In this document: in pieces, positions 42,801 through 52,209 of the stretch | Layout of the letters: each line of letters begins with the position of its first letter | Numbering within the stretch: position 1 is the first letter of the stretch | Source: Deinococcus aquaticus | GTDB lineage: Bacteria; Deinococcota; Deinococci; Deinococcales; Deinococcaceae | Direction: 5' to 3' | Assembly: GCF_028622095.1 (NCBI RefSeq) | Contig: NZ_CP115165.1 | Coordinates: forward strand, 720,001-784,000 | Length of the DNA stretch: 64,000 nt | Position numbers and translations under genes: made by a program | The notes under the pieces: generated by a model | The model's input: the letters and a program-made list of their open reading frames with translations, nothing else | Database searches by the model: none | What the model was told of the DNA's origin: nothing

Positions 42801-44525
42801 ATGAACAAGCACACGCTGATTTCCCTGCTGGCACTGACCCTGGGGCTGGCCAGTGCCACCGGCCTGTCCCCGGTGCCCGGTTCGGGCCGGCCGGACGCCT
42901 TCGCGCGCGCAGGCGACCGCCTGCCCCTCAGGTCGCTGGGCCTGGACACGGTGACCGGGGCGCAGATTCAGATTCCGGGCGTCCCGCCCAGGACGCTGAA
43001 GATGACGGTGAACGCGGCGGGCAGGACGGAGCTGACGGTACCTGACCTGCCGCCGGGGCGGGTGACCGTGACCCTCACCCGCGCCGGGCAACGGATCACC
43101 CGTGAACTTGATGTCCTACCGCCCACCACTGGCCACCCGGCCTTCCGGAGTCTCACCAATCCCGGCCTGAGCTTCGAGCGGGAACAGGTGCTGCCCGATC
43201 AGGTGCAGGTGCTGCTGAATCCAGCCCTGACCGGCGCGGCACTGAACCGCCGCCTCGAAGCTCTGCGCCGGTACGGGACGATCACGACCGAGACGCTGCG
43301 GCTGCCCACCACGAACGCCCGGCTGGCCCCGCCGACCGGATCGCCGTGCGGCGGCACCCTGGCCGTCATTCAACTCGGGCGCGGTCAGGCGCTGGAAGAA
43401 GTTCTCAACGCCCTGCTGGCCGACACCAGCGGCGACATCTGGTACCCCGACCCGATCAGCAGCACCAAGACGCCCGCCGCCCTCGCGCAGGTGCGGCCGG
43501 GACCCTTCCAGTCCGCGCCGCTTCAGCAGGCCGTTCCTGGCGTGCGGGGCAACCTCCCCGCACCGCAGACCGGCAGTTTCTACTACCAGCCCAACCTGAC
43601 GCCGTCCGGGCCTCGGCCAGCGCTGGGGATGCCCCGCCGGGGCCTGGGTGGGGCAGGCAGCACTATTGCCGTGCTGGACACCGGTTTTTCTCCGGTGCTC
43701 GACCTGCACGGCGAACTGCCGTCCAGCCGGGTCATGACGCCCCTGAACGCCCTGCAACCGGCCGGGGCGGGCACCTTCACCGGCACCGGCGATTTCTGGG
43801 AGGGACACGGCACGCAGGTCGCCATCCTGGCGGCCGGGGGCCAGAGCGGCGTGGCCCCGCAGGCCACGGCGCTGCCCGTCAAGGTCTGCGGACCTGACCT
43901 GGACGGCCGGGCCGTCTGCACGACCCGCAGCGTTCTGCGAGGCGTCTGCTTGGCGCTGGACAGCGTGCCTGCCAACCGACTGGTCCTGAACCTGAGCCTG
44001 GGCGGGTCCGTTCCCACGAACGCCATTCACGCCGCCCTGAACTGGGCCGAGCAGCAGGGTGTGGTGGTCGTCGCGGCCGGCGGGAACCAGGGCCTGAACG
44101 GCCACCCGCCCGAGTACCCGGCGGCCTTCGCGCGGCCGGGCGTGGGTTCACAGAGGCAGCTGAACCTGCTGGCCGTCGCGTCGGTCAGGCCCGGCGGTCC
44201 GGCAGGCTGGACGTACTCGGGTTTCAGTACCAGGGGCAACTACCTGAACGTCAGCGCGCCCGGCGAAGCGCTGGACATCGGTCACCCGTACCTGTACAGC
44301 GGCACCTCGTTCGCCGCGCCGCTGGTCGCCGGGGCCGCCGCGCTGGTGCAGGGCGCCGGACTGAACCGCGCGCCCGCAGCGCCGCAGAACGCCCTGAGCA
44401 CGGCGCTGTCCGCACAGGCCGCCAGCGCCTTGCAGGCGGTGAGCGTCAAGGCGTTCATGCTGAGTCCCGCACGCGTCCGGTCCATGCCGGGTATCGAGCC
44501 CACCCCGGACCTCTCGAAGTACTGA
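42801..44525 (+). CDS. Secreted subtilisin-like serine protease (S8)
   Basis: 574 residues. Signal peptide MNKHTLISLLALTLGLASA, a propeptide-like region to about 280, then the catalytic domain: D293 (TIAVLDTGFSP), H336 (EGHGTQVAIL), oxyanion N429 (AAGGNQGLNG) and S503 (YSGTSFAAP). GGAGG lies 6 nt before the ATG. The first 280 residues, about half the protein, include a sandwich-like segment (GRVTVTLTRAGQRITRELDV) and a region rich in Pro/Thr. Extracellular endopeptidase; no C-terminal anchor. Follows the SARP regulator by 64 nt and shares its repeat-type promoter with the secreted protein gene downstream. Confidence 0.95.
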   Translation: MNKHTLISLLALTLGLASATGLSPVPGSGRPDAFARAGDRLPLRSLGLDTVTGAQIQIPGVPPRTLKMTVNAAGRTELTVPDLPPGRVTVTLTRAGQRITRELDVLPPTTGHPAFRSLTNPGLSFEREQVLPDQVQVLLNPALTGAALNRRLEALRRYGTITTETLRLPTTNARLAPPTGSPCGGTLAVIQLGRGQALEEVLNALLADTSGDIWYPDPISSTKTPAALAQVRPGPFQSAPLQQAVPGVRGNLPAPQTGSFYYQPNLTPSGPRPALGMPRRGLGGAGSTIAVLDTGFSPVLDLHGELPSSRVMTPLNALQPAGAGTFTGTGDFWEGHGTQVAILAAGGQSGVAPQATALPVKVCGPDLDGRAVCTTRSVLRGVCLALDSVPANRLVLNLSLGGSVPTNAIHAALNWAEQQGVVVVAAGGNQGLNGHPPEYPAAFARPGVGSQRQLNLLAVASVRPGGPAGWTYSGFSTRGNYLNVSAPGEALDIGHPYLYSGTSFAAPLVAGAAALVQGAGLNRAPAAPQNALSTALSAQAASALQAVSVKAFMLSPARVRSMPGIEPTPDLSKY

Positions 44526-44541
44526 TACGGACCCGGTTGAA
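44525..44541 (+). repeat. Partial copy of the stop-codon-abutting palindromic element
   Basis: ATACGGACCCGGTTGAA begins at the last base of the protease stop codon. It is the reverse complement type of the right end of the elements at 48617 and 62449. The other end is not found. Confidence 0.5.
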
Positions 44542-44630
44542 GCGGGGCTACGCCACGCCGCCACGCCGCTGCGCCGCCCTGCTCCTTCCAGGCCTGACAG
44601 AACACCACCCGCGCCCCTCTTCGCGCATGA

Positions 44631-44659
44631 CCCCCGCCCCGAGCGGGGGATTTTCTTTT
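44631..44659 (+). terminator. Terminator of the protease gene
   Basis: CCCCCGC and GCGGGGG with a 5-nt loop, followed by ATTTTCTTTT. Confidence 0.9.
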
Positions 44660-44716
44660 GGCGGTACCGGCCCGGCAACGGCCCGGCGAGGAGGGCCGCG
44701 CCCTTGTTCAGCAGCG

Positions 44717-44749
44717 TTCAGGGGCCGTTCAGGGGGGGACGCGCACACT
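44717..44749 (+). promoter_or_regulatory. Candidate SARP operator and -10 upstream of the secreted protein gene
   Basis: TTCAGGGG at 44717-44724 and 44728-44735 (period 11 bp), then 8 nt, then CACACT (44744-44749). A further partial TTCAG lies at 44707. The start codon is 114 nt downstream of the -10, so this transcript has a long leader with its own ribosome site. Confidence 0.7.
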
Positions 44750-44862
44750 GCCCTCATCACAGGAGGTTCAGCCACAGCGCCACAGCCGAGAACCACGTCA
44801 CTGTCCGCCCCAGGTCGTTCGAGTTACCCACCGGAACCCGCCCGGTTCCACAGGAGAAGATC

Positions 44863-46092
44863 ATGCCCGGAATCACTGCTCTGTCTGCCCCGCGTTCCCT
44901 CGCCCGCCTTTCCCTGGCCGCCCTGGCCATCAGCGCCTCCCTGAGCCTGAACCCGGTCTCGGCGCAGCGCACGGCTCCTGGCACCCTGCCGGGTGTTCGC
45001 GCAGCGAACGACCTGCGGGGCCTGCCGGACCTGCCGGAGAGCGCCTTGCCGGTCGACGCCGCCGGAACTCTGAAGGTGGCCGCGCCGAACGCGGCCGAGA
45101 CGGAACTGGCGCGCGGCTGCCGGGACAACCTGCTCCAGAACGGCGACATCAGCGCCTTCACCATGGGTGGGAGCAGCAACTTCCCGCCGTCGGTCGTGCC
45201 CGGCTGGAGCCCGTCGGTGTACACGCCGCAGGTCGTTCCCACGTCCGGCTTCGGCGGCTCCAAGGGCTGGCTGCTGGCCTGGGGCTACGGTCAGGGCGGC
45301 GAATCCTTCCAGCAGAACGTGGCCCTGCCCGCCGGCACCTACAAACTGACGCTGGCAACCCGTCAGTACAACGCGGCGACCACGCCCACCCCCGCGCAAT
45401 ACCGCATTGCCTTCCGGAGCGGCGCAACGCCCAACCCCTGGGGCACGCCCGGCGTCGTCACGCTCGATTCGGCCCCCATGACGAACGCGAACTGGGCCGC
45501 CCAGACCTACACCTTCACGACGACCACGGCCACCAACGTCATGCAGGTGAATACCTTCAACGTCAACCCCGCCAGCGTCGTGAACGGTCACCCGGAGCGG
45601 GTGTCGTGGATGGCCTACGACTCCTTCTGCCTCCAGAAGGTCAAGCCGGCGGCGCTGCGGCGCGGTATGACCTGGACGGTGCGCGAGGTCAAGGATCGCC
45701 TGGTGAATGTCGGTAATCACTCCGCCACCAACGCCTATCTCGGTGACACGCCCGAAACGGCGGTACTGCCTATGCTGTGCATCCTCCCGGGCACTCTGCC
45801 GGTGCCGGCCGGGATCACCCCGGACTTCTACCACGGCTGGTCAAAGAGTCAGGTGCGCCTGACGACACCGGTGTCCGGATCGGTGATGAATTCACAGATT
45901 CTGGCTGACGGCATCTGCGCCACGCAGTTCGGGCAGGGCTGGCGCATGGGCGAATTCCATGACGGCAGCGGTGGGCACTCCTTCTGGGCGGTCGCAGGAG
46001 ACCCGAGCGTGTTCGCCGCGTTCAAGCTCGGAACCAAGTTCTGGACCTTCATTAATGACCAGAACGCCAACGTCTGGAACTCGGTGCCCTGA
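44863..46092 (+). CDS. Secreted protein with beta-sandwich N-terminal and unknown C-terminal domain (409 aa)
   Basis: The ATG at 44863 is chosen for AGGAG 7 nt upstream; the ORF is open further up but includes the promoter. Signal peptide with ARLSLAALAISASLSLNPVSAQ. Residues 85-260 (NLLQNGDISAFTMGGSS ... MAYDSFCLQ) resemble carbohydrate-binding-type jelly-roll domains seen in DUF642-like proteins. The C-terminal 140 residues hold GWRMGEFHDGSGGHSFWA and LGTKFWTFINDQNANVW, unrecognised. Probably co-regulated with the protease by the SARP regulator. Function not assigned. Confidence 0.82.
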   Translation: MPGITALSAPRSLARLSLAALAISASLSLNPVSAQRTAPGTLPGVRAANDLRGLPDLPESALPVDAAGTLKVAAPNAAETELARGCRDNLLQNGDISAFTMGGSSNFPPSVVPGWSPSVYTPQVVPTSGFGGSKGWLLAWGYGQGGESFQQNVALPAGTYKLTLATRQYNAATTPTPAQYRIAFRSGATPNPWGTPGVVTLDSAPMTNANWAAQTYTFTTTTATNVMQVNTFNVNPASVVNGHPERVSWMAYDSFCLQKVKPAALRRGMTWTVREVKDRLVNVGNHSATNAYLGDTPETAVLPMLCILPGTLPVPAGITPDFYHGWSKSQVRLTTPVSGSVMNSQILADGICATQFGQGWRMGEFHDGSGGHSFWAVAGDPSVFAAFKLGTKFWTFINDQNANVWNSVP

Positions 46093-46101
46093 AATCCGTT
46101 A

Positions 46102-46143
46102 CCGCGCCCGCACCCGGACAGACACTGCCGGGTGCGGGCGCGG
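46102..46143 (+). terminator. Strong stem-loop after the secreted protein gene
   Basis: Perfect 16-bp inverted repeat (46102-46117 with 46128-46143) over a 10-nt loop, 10 nt past the stop. Followed by CTTGTG rather than a T-run. Confidence 0.75.
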
Positions 46144-46181
46144 CTTGTGCCAGAGTGCGGTTCCTGACAGCATGCCGGGGC

Positions 46182-47333
46182 ATGCGTGACTTCCGTTTTC
46201 TGCCCGAACCGCCGACCCGTCCGGGGAACGGGCATCTTCAGGACTGGGCTCTGAGTCCTCTGCCGCTGATCGAGGAGGGTGCGGGGCGGGCGCGCTCGGC
46301 GGGCGTGGATGTGTTCCGATTGCGACTGGGCCTGCCGGCGGTGGTGGGGGTGGGCGCCGCGTGGAACCGGGCGGTGCTGACGGACCTGGGGACCTTCCGG
46401 AGTGCGGGGAGCCTGTCGCGGATCGTGCCGTACCTGTCGGGTGGGGTGATCCTGTCGGACGCGCCGGGGCACGGCGGGCGGCGCTCGCTGATGAATCCGG
46501 GGTTCGGGCGGGCGCACATGCTGGCGCTTCAGGCGCGGACGCGGGCGGCGCTGCCGGGCGTGCCGGGCGGGGAGTTCGATGCGCTGGCCTGGGCGGATGG
46601 GGCGGTGCTGAGGGTGCTGAACGCCGCGTACTTCAGTGGGGAGTTCGACGCTGGGCTGCTGCACGCGTTTCTGGCGCCGCTGCGCCGTCCGTTCCCGGTG
46701 CCGGCGATTCCGCGTCCGCTGCTGTTCGCGCGGGTGGATGCGGAGGTGCGCCGCCTCGCGCACGCGCGCCTGACGGGGCGGGGGCATGACGATCTGCTCG
46801 CGGTGCTGGCCCCACTGCCGGGCGGGCTGGAGGAGGCGCGGGTGTCGCTGGCGGCGGCGCACGACACGACCACGCACGCACTGGCGTACGCGATCTGGTT
46901 CCTGGCGCAGCATCCGCAGTGGCACGCGCCCGAACATCACGCGGCGGTCCTGAAGGAAGTGCTGCGTCTGTTCCCGCCGGGCTGGATGGGCAGCCGCCGC
47001 CTGGGCCGCGACCTCGACTGGAACGGCGTACGGTTGCCGCGTGGAGCGCTGGCGCTGTACTCGCCGTACCTGAGTGGGCGTGACCCGGCCGTGTGGGACC
47101 GCCCCGACGAGTTCGATCCGGGCCGCTGGGCCGCCAGACCCCCCGCGTGGGCGTACCTGCCGTTCGGGGGCGGCGAGCGGCTGTGCCTGGGCATGCACCT
47201 CGCGCAGATGCTGATTCACGACACGCTGGCGGCGCTGCCTCCCCTGCGGGCCGTGCGGGGCGACCCGGCGCCCCTGCCGGGCCTGACCCTCGGGCCGCGC
47301 GGGCCGCTGGTCGTGCAGGCAGGCCGCGCATAG
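46182..47333 (+). CDS. Cytochrome P450, candidate carotenoid 2-hydroxylase
   Basis: 383 residues, short for the family. The I-helix has AAHDTTTHALAY, the ExxR is EVLR, and the haem-binding loop is FGGGERLCLG. The start at 46182 is a choice; an upstream GTG at 46155 is possible. D. radiodurans has a P450 (CYP287) reported as a carotenoid 2-beta-hydroxylase acting in deinoxanthin synthesis. Closeness to the carotenoid cluster makes an orthologous role plausible but it is inference. No redox partner gene is adjacent; a terminator follows. Confidence 0.86.
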   Translation: MRDFRFLPEPPTRPGNGHLQDWALSPLPLIEEGAGRARSAGVDVFRLRLGLPAVVGVGAAWNRAVLTDLGTFRSAGSLSRIVPYLSGGVILSDAPGHGGRRSLMNPGFGRAHMLALQARTRAALPGVPGGEFDALAWADGAVLRVLNAAYFSGEFDAGLLHAFLAPLRRPFPVPAIPRPLLFARVDAEVRRLAHARLTGRGHDDLLAVLAPLPGGLEEARVSLAAAHDTTTHALAYAIWFLAQHPQWHAPEHHAAVLKEVLRLFPPGWMGSRRLGRDLDWNGVRLPRGALALYSPYLSGRDPAVWDRPDEFDPGRWAARPPAWAYLPFGGGERLCLGMHLAQMLIHDTLAALPPLRAVRGDPAPLPGLTLGPRGPLVVQAGRA

Positions 47334-47375
47334 CCTTGACCGCCGCTGCATACCGCGCTATGGTTTTTATCAACA

Positions 47376-47400
47376 CCGCCCTCCGGGGCGGATTTTTATT
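47376..47400 (+). terminator. Terminator of the P450 gene
   Basis: CCGCCC-TCCG-GGGCGG followed by ATTTTTATT. Confidence 0.88.
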
Positions 47401-47450
47401 ACCGTGCAGTCTCGCCGGATGCTGGCCGGGTTGCCTGCTAGCCTGCGGGC

Positions 47451-48617
47451 ATGACCGAGCCCGCTGCCGCGCCGCTGCCCCCTGACGCCGTTCCGCCGCA
47501 GCCCGCGCCGCAAGGGCCGCAGCGGGGGCCGGTGCAGGACCGCTCGCCGCTGCCGGACGTGCTGCGCGGCCTGAGCCTGCTGGGCATCCTGGTCGTGAAC
47601 ATGCAGGACTTCGCGGGCTTTCTGGAGTGGCGGCAGACGGGCCTGGACCGCGTGGCGCAGGTTGTCACGGACGTGCTGGCGAACGGGCGTTTCATCTCGA
47701 TCTTCGCGATGCTGTTCGGGTGGGGCGCGGCGGGCCTGCTGGCTCGGCACGGGGCGGGCGTGTTCCTGCGGCGGCACGTGGCGCTGCTGCTGGTCGGCGC
47801 GGCGCACTTCATTCTGGTGTGGCACGGGGACATCATCAGTCTGTACGCGCTGGTGGGACTGGGCCTGCTGGCGACCGTGCGGATGAACACCCGCGCGCTG
47901 CTGGTCCTGGCGGGCGTGCTGGGCGCGTGGTACCTGGGCCTGGACCTGCTGGCGGCCCTGGCCAGCCGGGGCGAGGCGGGCACGCGCTGGGCGAGCCTGC
48001 CGGACCTGAGCAGCACTTACGCGGGGAACGTGGCGGCCCGCGCCGCCGAGTTCTCGCCGGAACTGCTGGGCAGCGCGCTGTTCAACGGACCGTGGCTGCT
48101 GGCGCTGTTCTGCCTGGGCGCGGCGGCGCAGCGTTCGGGGCTGCTGCTGCGCCCGCACGAGCACACGCGCACGCTGCGGGGGCTGGCGGTGGGTGGGCTG
48201 GCGGTGGGCCTGCCGCTGGGGGCGCTGCTGGCGTACCTGAACACCCGCCCGGAGTACGCGGCGGGCGCGCTGGCCCTGCCGGTCCGGATGGGGGGCGGGC
48301 TGGCGTCCGCGCTGGGGTACGTGGGCGTGGCGGGGCTGCTGGCCGCGCGGGGGCGGCTGGGGTGGCTGCGGCCCCTGGCGGCCAGCGGGCGCACCGCCAT
48401 GAGCAATTACCTGATGCAGAGCGTCCTGATGACCGCGTTGTTCTACCCGTATGCGGGCGCGCAGTTCGGGCGGTGGGGCGCGGCAGCCGCGCTGCTGCTC
48501 TCGCTGCTGCTGGGGCTGGCTCAGGTGCCGCTGAGCGCGTGGTGGCTGTCGCGGTTCCGGGCGGGGCCGCTGGAGTGGCTGCTGCGGCGCGTGGTGTACG
48601 GCCCACCGCGCCAGTAA
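47451..48617 (+). CDS. DUF418-family membrane protein
   Basis: 388 residues. A Pro-rich cytoplasmic start is followed by about ten hydrophobic helices; [17 protein letters not shown] near residue 36 and the C-terminal block with [40 protein letters not shown] are the DUF418 marks. Likely an acyltransferase-like or transport protein of unknown substrate. TAGCCT lies 6 nt before the ATG. The stop codon is the first base of the palindromic element at 48617. Confidence 0.88.
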   Translation: MTEPAAAPLPPDAVPPQPAPQGPQRGPVQDRSPLPDVLRGLSLLGILVVNMQDFAGFLEWRQTGLDRVAQVVTDVLANGRFISIFAMLFGWGAAGLLARHGAGVFLRRHVALLLVGAAHFILVWHGDIISLYALVGLGLLATVRMNTRALLVLAGVLGAWYLGLDLLAALASRGEAGTRWASLPDLSSTYAGNVAARAAEFSPELLGSALFNGPWLLALFCLGAAAQRSGLLLRPHEHTRTLRGLAVGGLAVGLPLGALLAYLNTRPEYAAGALALPVRMGGGLASALGYVGVAGLLAARGRLGWLRPLAASGRTAMSNYLMQSVLMTALFYPYAGAQFGRWGAAAALLLSLLLGLAQVPLSAWWLSRFRAGPLEWLLRRVVYGPPRQ

Positions 48618-48751
48618 TACGGATTCCGTCTGTTTCGTTAACAACCCGGCAGGGCACCGGGTTGCCAACTCCACGTCCGGAATCCTCTTTGCTCCTCCTC
48701 GCCTCCGCTCGGATTGAACGGCTTTGCAAGCCATTCAATCGGAGTCCGTAT
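48617..48751 (+). mobile_element. MITE-like palindromic element, full copy
   Basis: 135 bp bounded by ATACGGATTCCG and, inverted, ATACGGACTCCG (11 of 12 matching). Inside are two hairpins: AACCCGG/CCGGGTT (48643-48663) and a 13-bp stem GATTGAACGGCTT/AAGCCATTCAATC with a mismatch (48712-48740). No coding capacity. Related copies are at 62449 and, as a fragment, 44525. Confidence 0.65.
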
Positions 48752-48804
48752 AAGACCGCACGGATGGGCGGCGTGGAGGGGCCACGTGGAGCACAATGCG
48801 GGGC

Positions 48805-49356
48805 GTGACTGACTTTCAATCTCCTTCCGTTCCCTCTGCGTCCGGGCGTCCGCTGCGGGTGCTGGCGCTGTGCCTGGGGAACATCTGCCGCAGTCCGGTG
48901 GCCGAGGCGCTGCTGCGGCGTGAACTGGAAGCGGCGGGCGTGGCAGCCGTGGTGGACAGCGCCGGGACCGGCGACTGGCACGTGGGGAGGGGGGCCGATC
49001 CGCGCAGCCGTGAGGTGGCGGCCCGGCACGGCCTGCACCTGAACGGGCAGGGTCGGCAACTGTCGATGGCAGATTTCTACGAGCAGGACGTGATCCTGGC
49101 GATGGATACCTCGAACCTCGCGGACGCGCGCCGCCTCAGCCCGCCGGACGGGGAGGCCCGCCTGACGCTGATGCGGGAATTCGATCCGCTCTCGCCGGGC
49201 GCGGACGTGCCGGACCCGTACTACGGGGGCGCGCGGGGCTTCGAGGACATGTTCGTGATGCTGGAACGCAGCGCCCGTACCTTCGCGGCGGCGGCCAGAG
49301 CGGCGACCACAGGGGGCAGGGGCGGTGCAGGCGGGGATTCCGACTCAACGGATTGA
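48805..49356 (+). CDS. Low-molecular-weight protein-tyrosine phosphatase
   Basis: 183 residues from the GTG at 48805, taken because CACAAT lies 7 nt before it (an ATG at 48796 overlaps that box). Catalytic loop CLGNICRSP with C23 and R29 (C-x5-R); the general acid is in VPDPYYGGARGFEDM. Dephosphorylates phosphotyrosine or arsenate-related substrates. The last 25 residues are a Gly/Ala/Thr-rich tail. Confidence 0.92.
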   Translation: MTDFQSPSVPSASGRPLRVLALCLGNICRSPVAEALLRRELEAAGVAAVVDSAGTGDWHVGRGADPRSREVAARHGLHLNGQGRQLSMADFYEQDVILAMDTSNLADARRLSPPDGEARLTLMREFDPLSPGADVPDPYYGGARGFEDMFVMLERSARTFAAAARAATTGGRGGAGGDSDSTD

Positions 49357-49380
49357 GGGGGCCGCGCTAGACTGCGGCGT

Positions 49381-49962
49381 ATGGATAACCGCACGAACCT
49401 CGACGACTACCTCGCGGGGCTGGGCATCAGCGACGCCGACGAGAGCGAGCTGCCGCCGCCCGCTCCGGACGCTGCGCTGAGCGCCACTCTCACGCCAGAG
49501 ACGCCCGAGGACCCCAGGTCCGCCCTGGAAGCCTTCCTGACCGGCCTGCTGGGCCGCATCGATCCGGACCTTCAGGTGAGGGTCACGCAGGCAGACGACG
49601 CGCTGGAAGCCGAGATCACCGGCGAGAACGCCGCGAAACTCGCCGGGCGGGACGGCCGCACACTGGGCGCCATCGAGGTGCTCGCGTACACCGTGCTTGC
49701 CAAGCAGGAGGGCCGCGGGAACCTGCGCGTGCGGGTGGATATCGGCGGGTACCGCAAGCGGCAGGCCGAGGCGCTCAGCAAACTGGCCGAGCGGCTGGCC
49801 GTGCAGGTCGCCAAGAGCGGCGAGCCGCACGAGTTGCAGCCCATGCCGGCCTCCGAGCGGCGCGTGATTCACATCACCCTGAAAGAGCACCCGGACGTGA
49901 TGAGCGAGTCCATCGGGGAGGGCAACGCCCGGCGACTGATCATCAAACCCCGGCACGGGTAA
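49381..49962 (+). CDS. Jag/KhpB-like RNA-binding protein (KH and R3H domains)
   Basis: 193 residues. A short acidic N-terminus is followed by a KH domain at about 60-130 ([28 protein letters not shown]) and an R3H domain at about 135-193 ([19 protein letters not shown], then [12 protein letters not shown]). SpoIIIJ-associated/Jag proteins bind RNA and affect cell shape; often next to yidC, which is not the case here. TAGACT lies 7 nt before the ATG. The next gene starts 4 nt after its stop. Confidence 0.9.
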   Translation: MDNRTNLDDYLAGLGISDADESELPPPAPDAALSATLTPETPEDPRSALEAFLTGLLGRIDPDLQVRVTQADDALEAEITGENAAKLAGRDGRTLGAIEVLAYTVLAKQEGRGNLRVRVDIGGYRKRQAEALSKLAERLAVQVAKSGEPHELQPMPASERRVIHITLKEHPDVMSESIGEGNARRLIIKPRHG

Positions 49963-49966
49963 GGGC

Positions 49967-50809
49967 GTGCAGCTGCGTGACCTGTTACGGCAGGGCGCGG
50001 CGCGGCTGGGCAGCGCGGGCGTTCCCTCCCCGGAGGTGGACGCCCGCGAACTGCTGCTGAGTGCCCTGCACCTGACGCCCACGGCGCTGCTGACGCGCGC
50101 GCACGAGCCGGTCGGCGCGGACGGTCAGGCGCGCTACGCGGCGGTGCTGGACCGCCGCTCGGCGCGTGAGCCGCTGCAACACATTCTGGGTGAGGTCGAG
50201 TGGGGCGGCGTGCGGCTGCGCAGCGATCCGCGCGCCCTGGTGCCCCGCCCGGAAACCGAGTGGCTGCTGCACCTGCTGCTGCCGTACGTGCAGTCCAGGA
50301 CTCAGCCGCGCGTGCTGGACGTGGGAACCGGCACGGGCGCGCTGGCGCTGGGCGTCAAGGCCGCCTGCCCCGGCGCGGCTGTGACCGCCACGGACCTCAG
50401 CCCCGGCGCGCTGGCCCTGGCACGCGAGAACGCCGCCCTGAACGGCCTGGAGGTCACGTGGGTGCAGGCGGACCTGCTCACGGGCGTCCCTGGCCCGTTC
50501 GACCTGATCGTCAGTAACCCCCCGTACCTGCCGGACGGGGACCGCGCGCACGCCGACCCGGAAGTGCAGCGCGACCCGGACCTGGCGCTGTATTCCGGCC
50601 CGGACGGCCTGACCCTGGCCCGTAGGCTGGCCGCACAGGCCCCGGCCTCACTGGCAGCGGGCGGGGAGTTGTGGCTGGAACTCGACCCGCGCAACGCCGC
50701 CACGCTGGCCGCCGAGCTGCGCGCAGGCGGCTGGGACGCGCAGCTGCACGCCGACCTGACCGGCCGCGAACGCTTCGTGCAGGCGCGGCGGGCCGGGGGG
50801 CCGGGCTAG
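49967..50809 (+). CDS. prmC: Peptide chain release factor glutamine N5-methyltransferase
   Basis: 280 residues. SAM-binding motif I is [14 protein letters not shown] (116-129) and the catalytic NPPY is at 184-187 ([11 protein letters not shown]). Methylates the GGQ glutamine of release factors. The N-terminal helical domain ([28 protein letters not shown]) is the PrmC type. GTG start 4 nt after the Jag/KhpB stop. It ends TAG in a CTAG shared with the convergent transporter gene. Confidence 0.94.
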   Translation: MQLRDLLRQGAARLGSAGVPSPEVDARELLLSALHLTPTALLTRAHEPVGADGQARYAAVLDRRSAREPLQHILGEVEWGGVRLRSDPRALVPRPETEWLLHLLLPYVQSRTQPRVLDVGTGTGALALGVKAACPGAAVTATDLSPGALALARENAALNGLEVTWVQADLLTGVPGPFDLIVSNPPYLPDGDRAHADPEVQRDPDLALYSGPDGLTLARRLAAQAPASLAAGGELWLELDPRNAATLAAELRAGGWDAQLHADLTGRERFVQARRAGGPG

Positions 50810-52209
50810 CCCCCGCCCGCTGCGGCCTGCTCCAGTCGTTTGCGGCTCAGAGCGGTCCGCACGGCGTTCAGGCGGTCACCATGCAGCGGGTAACGGGCCA
50901 GCAGGGCGACGGCGATCAGCGCGCCGACAATCGGCGGGACGGTCATGAAGAACCGGAAGCCCCCGGCGACCGCGTCGGGTTGCGTGGTCAGGGTGGGGTC
51001 GTAGCCGCTGGCGCGCGTGACTGCCCCGAAGGCCTGCGCGGTCAGTGCGGCGCTCAGGGTGGTGATGAAGCCGGACATGCCGTAGTACAGGCCCTCGCGA
51101 CGCTCGCCGGTGTGCAGTTCGTCCTCGTCGATCACGTCGCCCAGGATCACGTCGCCCATCAGGATCATGCCCGACAGCGCCACTCCGAACAGCACGGTCG
51201 AGACGAGCGCGCCGGCCAGCGTGTTCACCAGCGCCAGCGGAATCAGCGCGGTGGCCCCCAGCGCGAAGGCCAGCATCAGCGTGCCGCGCGCGCCCAGGCG
51301 GGGGGTCACGTAGGTCCGCCAGGGCCACAGGGCCGCGCCGGCCGTGACGAACGCGGCGGCCAGCAGCAGGGTGGTGGCGGCGCCGCCCGTCTCGCCCAGG
51401 CTGTAGCGCACGTAGAACCCCATGCCGGTCGCCAGCGTGCCCGTGCAGAAAAACCGCATGGTCTGCGCGGCCACGACGGTCAGGAACGCCGGGTTGCGGA
51501 ACGTGACGCCCGCCGCCCCGAAGAACCCCAGCCCCGGCGCGCGGGTGCCCGGACGCTCGAACAGACTGCCCAGCCCGGACAGGATCGCGGCGGCGGCCAG
51601 CACGGCGAACAGGGCCGCCATGACGCCCCACCCGAGCAGACCGGCCAGCAGGGGTGGCAGTGCTAGCCCGATCAGCAGACCCGCGACCTGCACGACGTTC
51701 ATGCGCCACGCGACGTCCGTGCGTTCCTGAAAGGTGCGGAACATCTCGGGCAGCAGCGACAGGTAGCCGGTGCCAACGGCGGTGTTGAAGGTCTCCCAGA
51801 GCGTCCAGACGACCACGAAGTACACCAGCAGCGCCACGGGGCTGCTCACGCCGTCGAACGGTGCCCAGAACAGCAGCGCGAACAGGATCAGGGCCGGCAG
51901 GAACCCGAAGCGCACGAACGGAATGCGGCGGCCCCAGCGCGAGCGGGTGCGGTCGCTCAGGAACCCGATCAGGGGATTGTTCGCGGCGTTGTACACGGCG
52001 AAGCAGGTCAGAGCGGTCGCGGCCCAGGCGGGGTCCATGCGGCGGTCGTCCACGTAGTACAGCAGCAGGAAACTGGTCGTCTGCGCCGGGATGGTCAGCC
52101 CGAAGTTCATGACCGCGTACCGCCAGCGCTGCGCGGAAGTCGTGTCCGGGGCCATCGTGTCCGGAACCGTCGTATGCGGCGTCAGGTCGGGCGGGGGCGT
52201 GGCGGTCAC
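50806..52209 (-). CDS. MFS transporter, GPH (glycoside-pentoside-hexuronide) type
   Basis: 467 residues, about twelve membrane helices, with [15 protein letters not shown] after helix 2, which is the GPH/MelB signature, and [22 protein letters not shown] in the middle. Imports a sugar with a cation. The start is GTG at 52209, overlapping the stop of the ChbG-like deacetylase gene (GTGA), so the two formed an operon whose first gene is now cut by an IS; polar loss of expression is likely. The C-terminus meets prmC in a shared CTAG. Confidence 0.9.
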   Translation of the reverse strand: MTATPPPDLTPHTTVPDTMAPDTTSAQRWRYAVMNFGLTIPAQTTSFLLLYYVDDRRMDPAWAATALTCFAVYNAANNPLIGFLSDRTRSRWGRRIPFVRFGFLPALILFALLFWAPFDGVSSPVALLVYFVVVWTLWETFNTAVGTGYLSLLPEMFRTFQERTDVAWRMNVVQVAGLLIGLALPPLLAGLLGWGVMAALFAVLAAAAILSGLGSLFERPGTRAPGLGFFGAAGVTFRNPAFLTVVAAQTMRFFCTGTLATGMGFYVRYSLGETGGAATTLLLAAAFVTAGAALWPWRTYVTPRLGARGTLMLAFALGATALIPLALVNTLAGALVSTVLFGVALSGMILMGDVILGDVIDEDELHTGERREGLYYGMSGFITTLSAALTAQAFGAVTRASGYDPTLTTQPDAVAGGFRFFMTVPPIVGALIAVALLARYPLHGDRLNAVRTALSRKRLEQAAAGGG

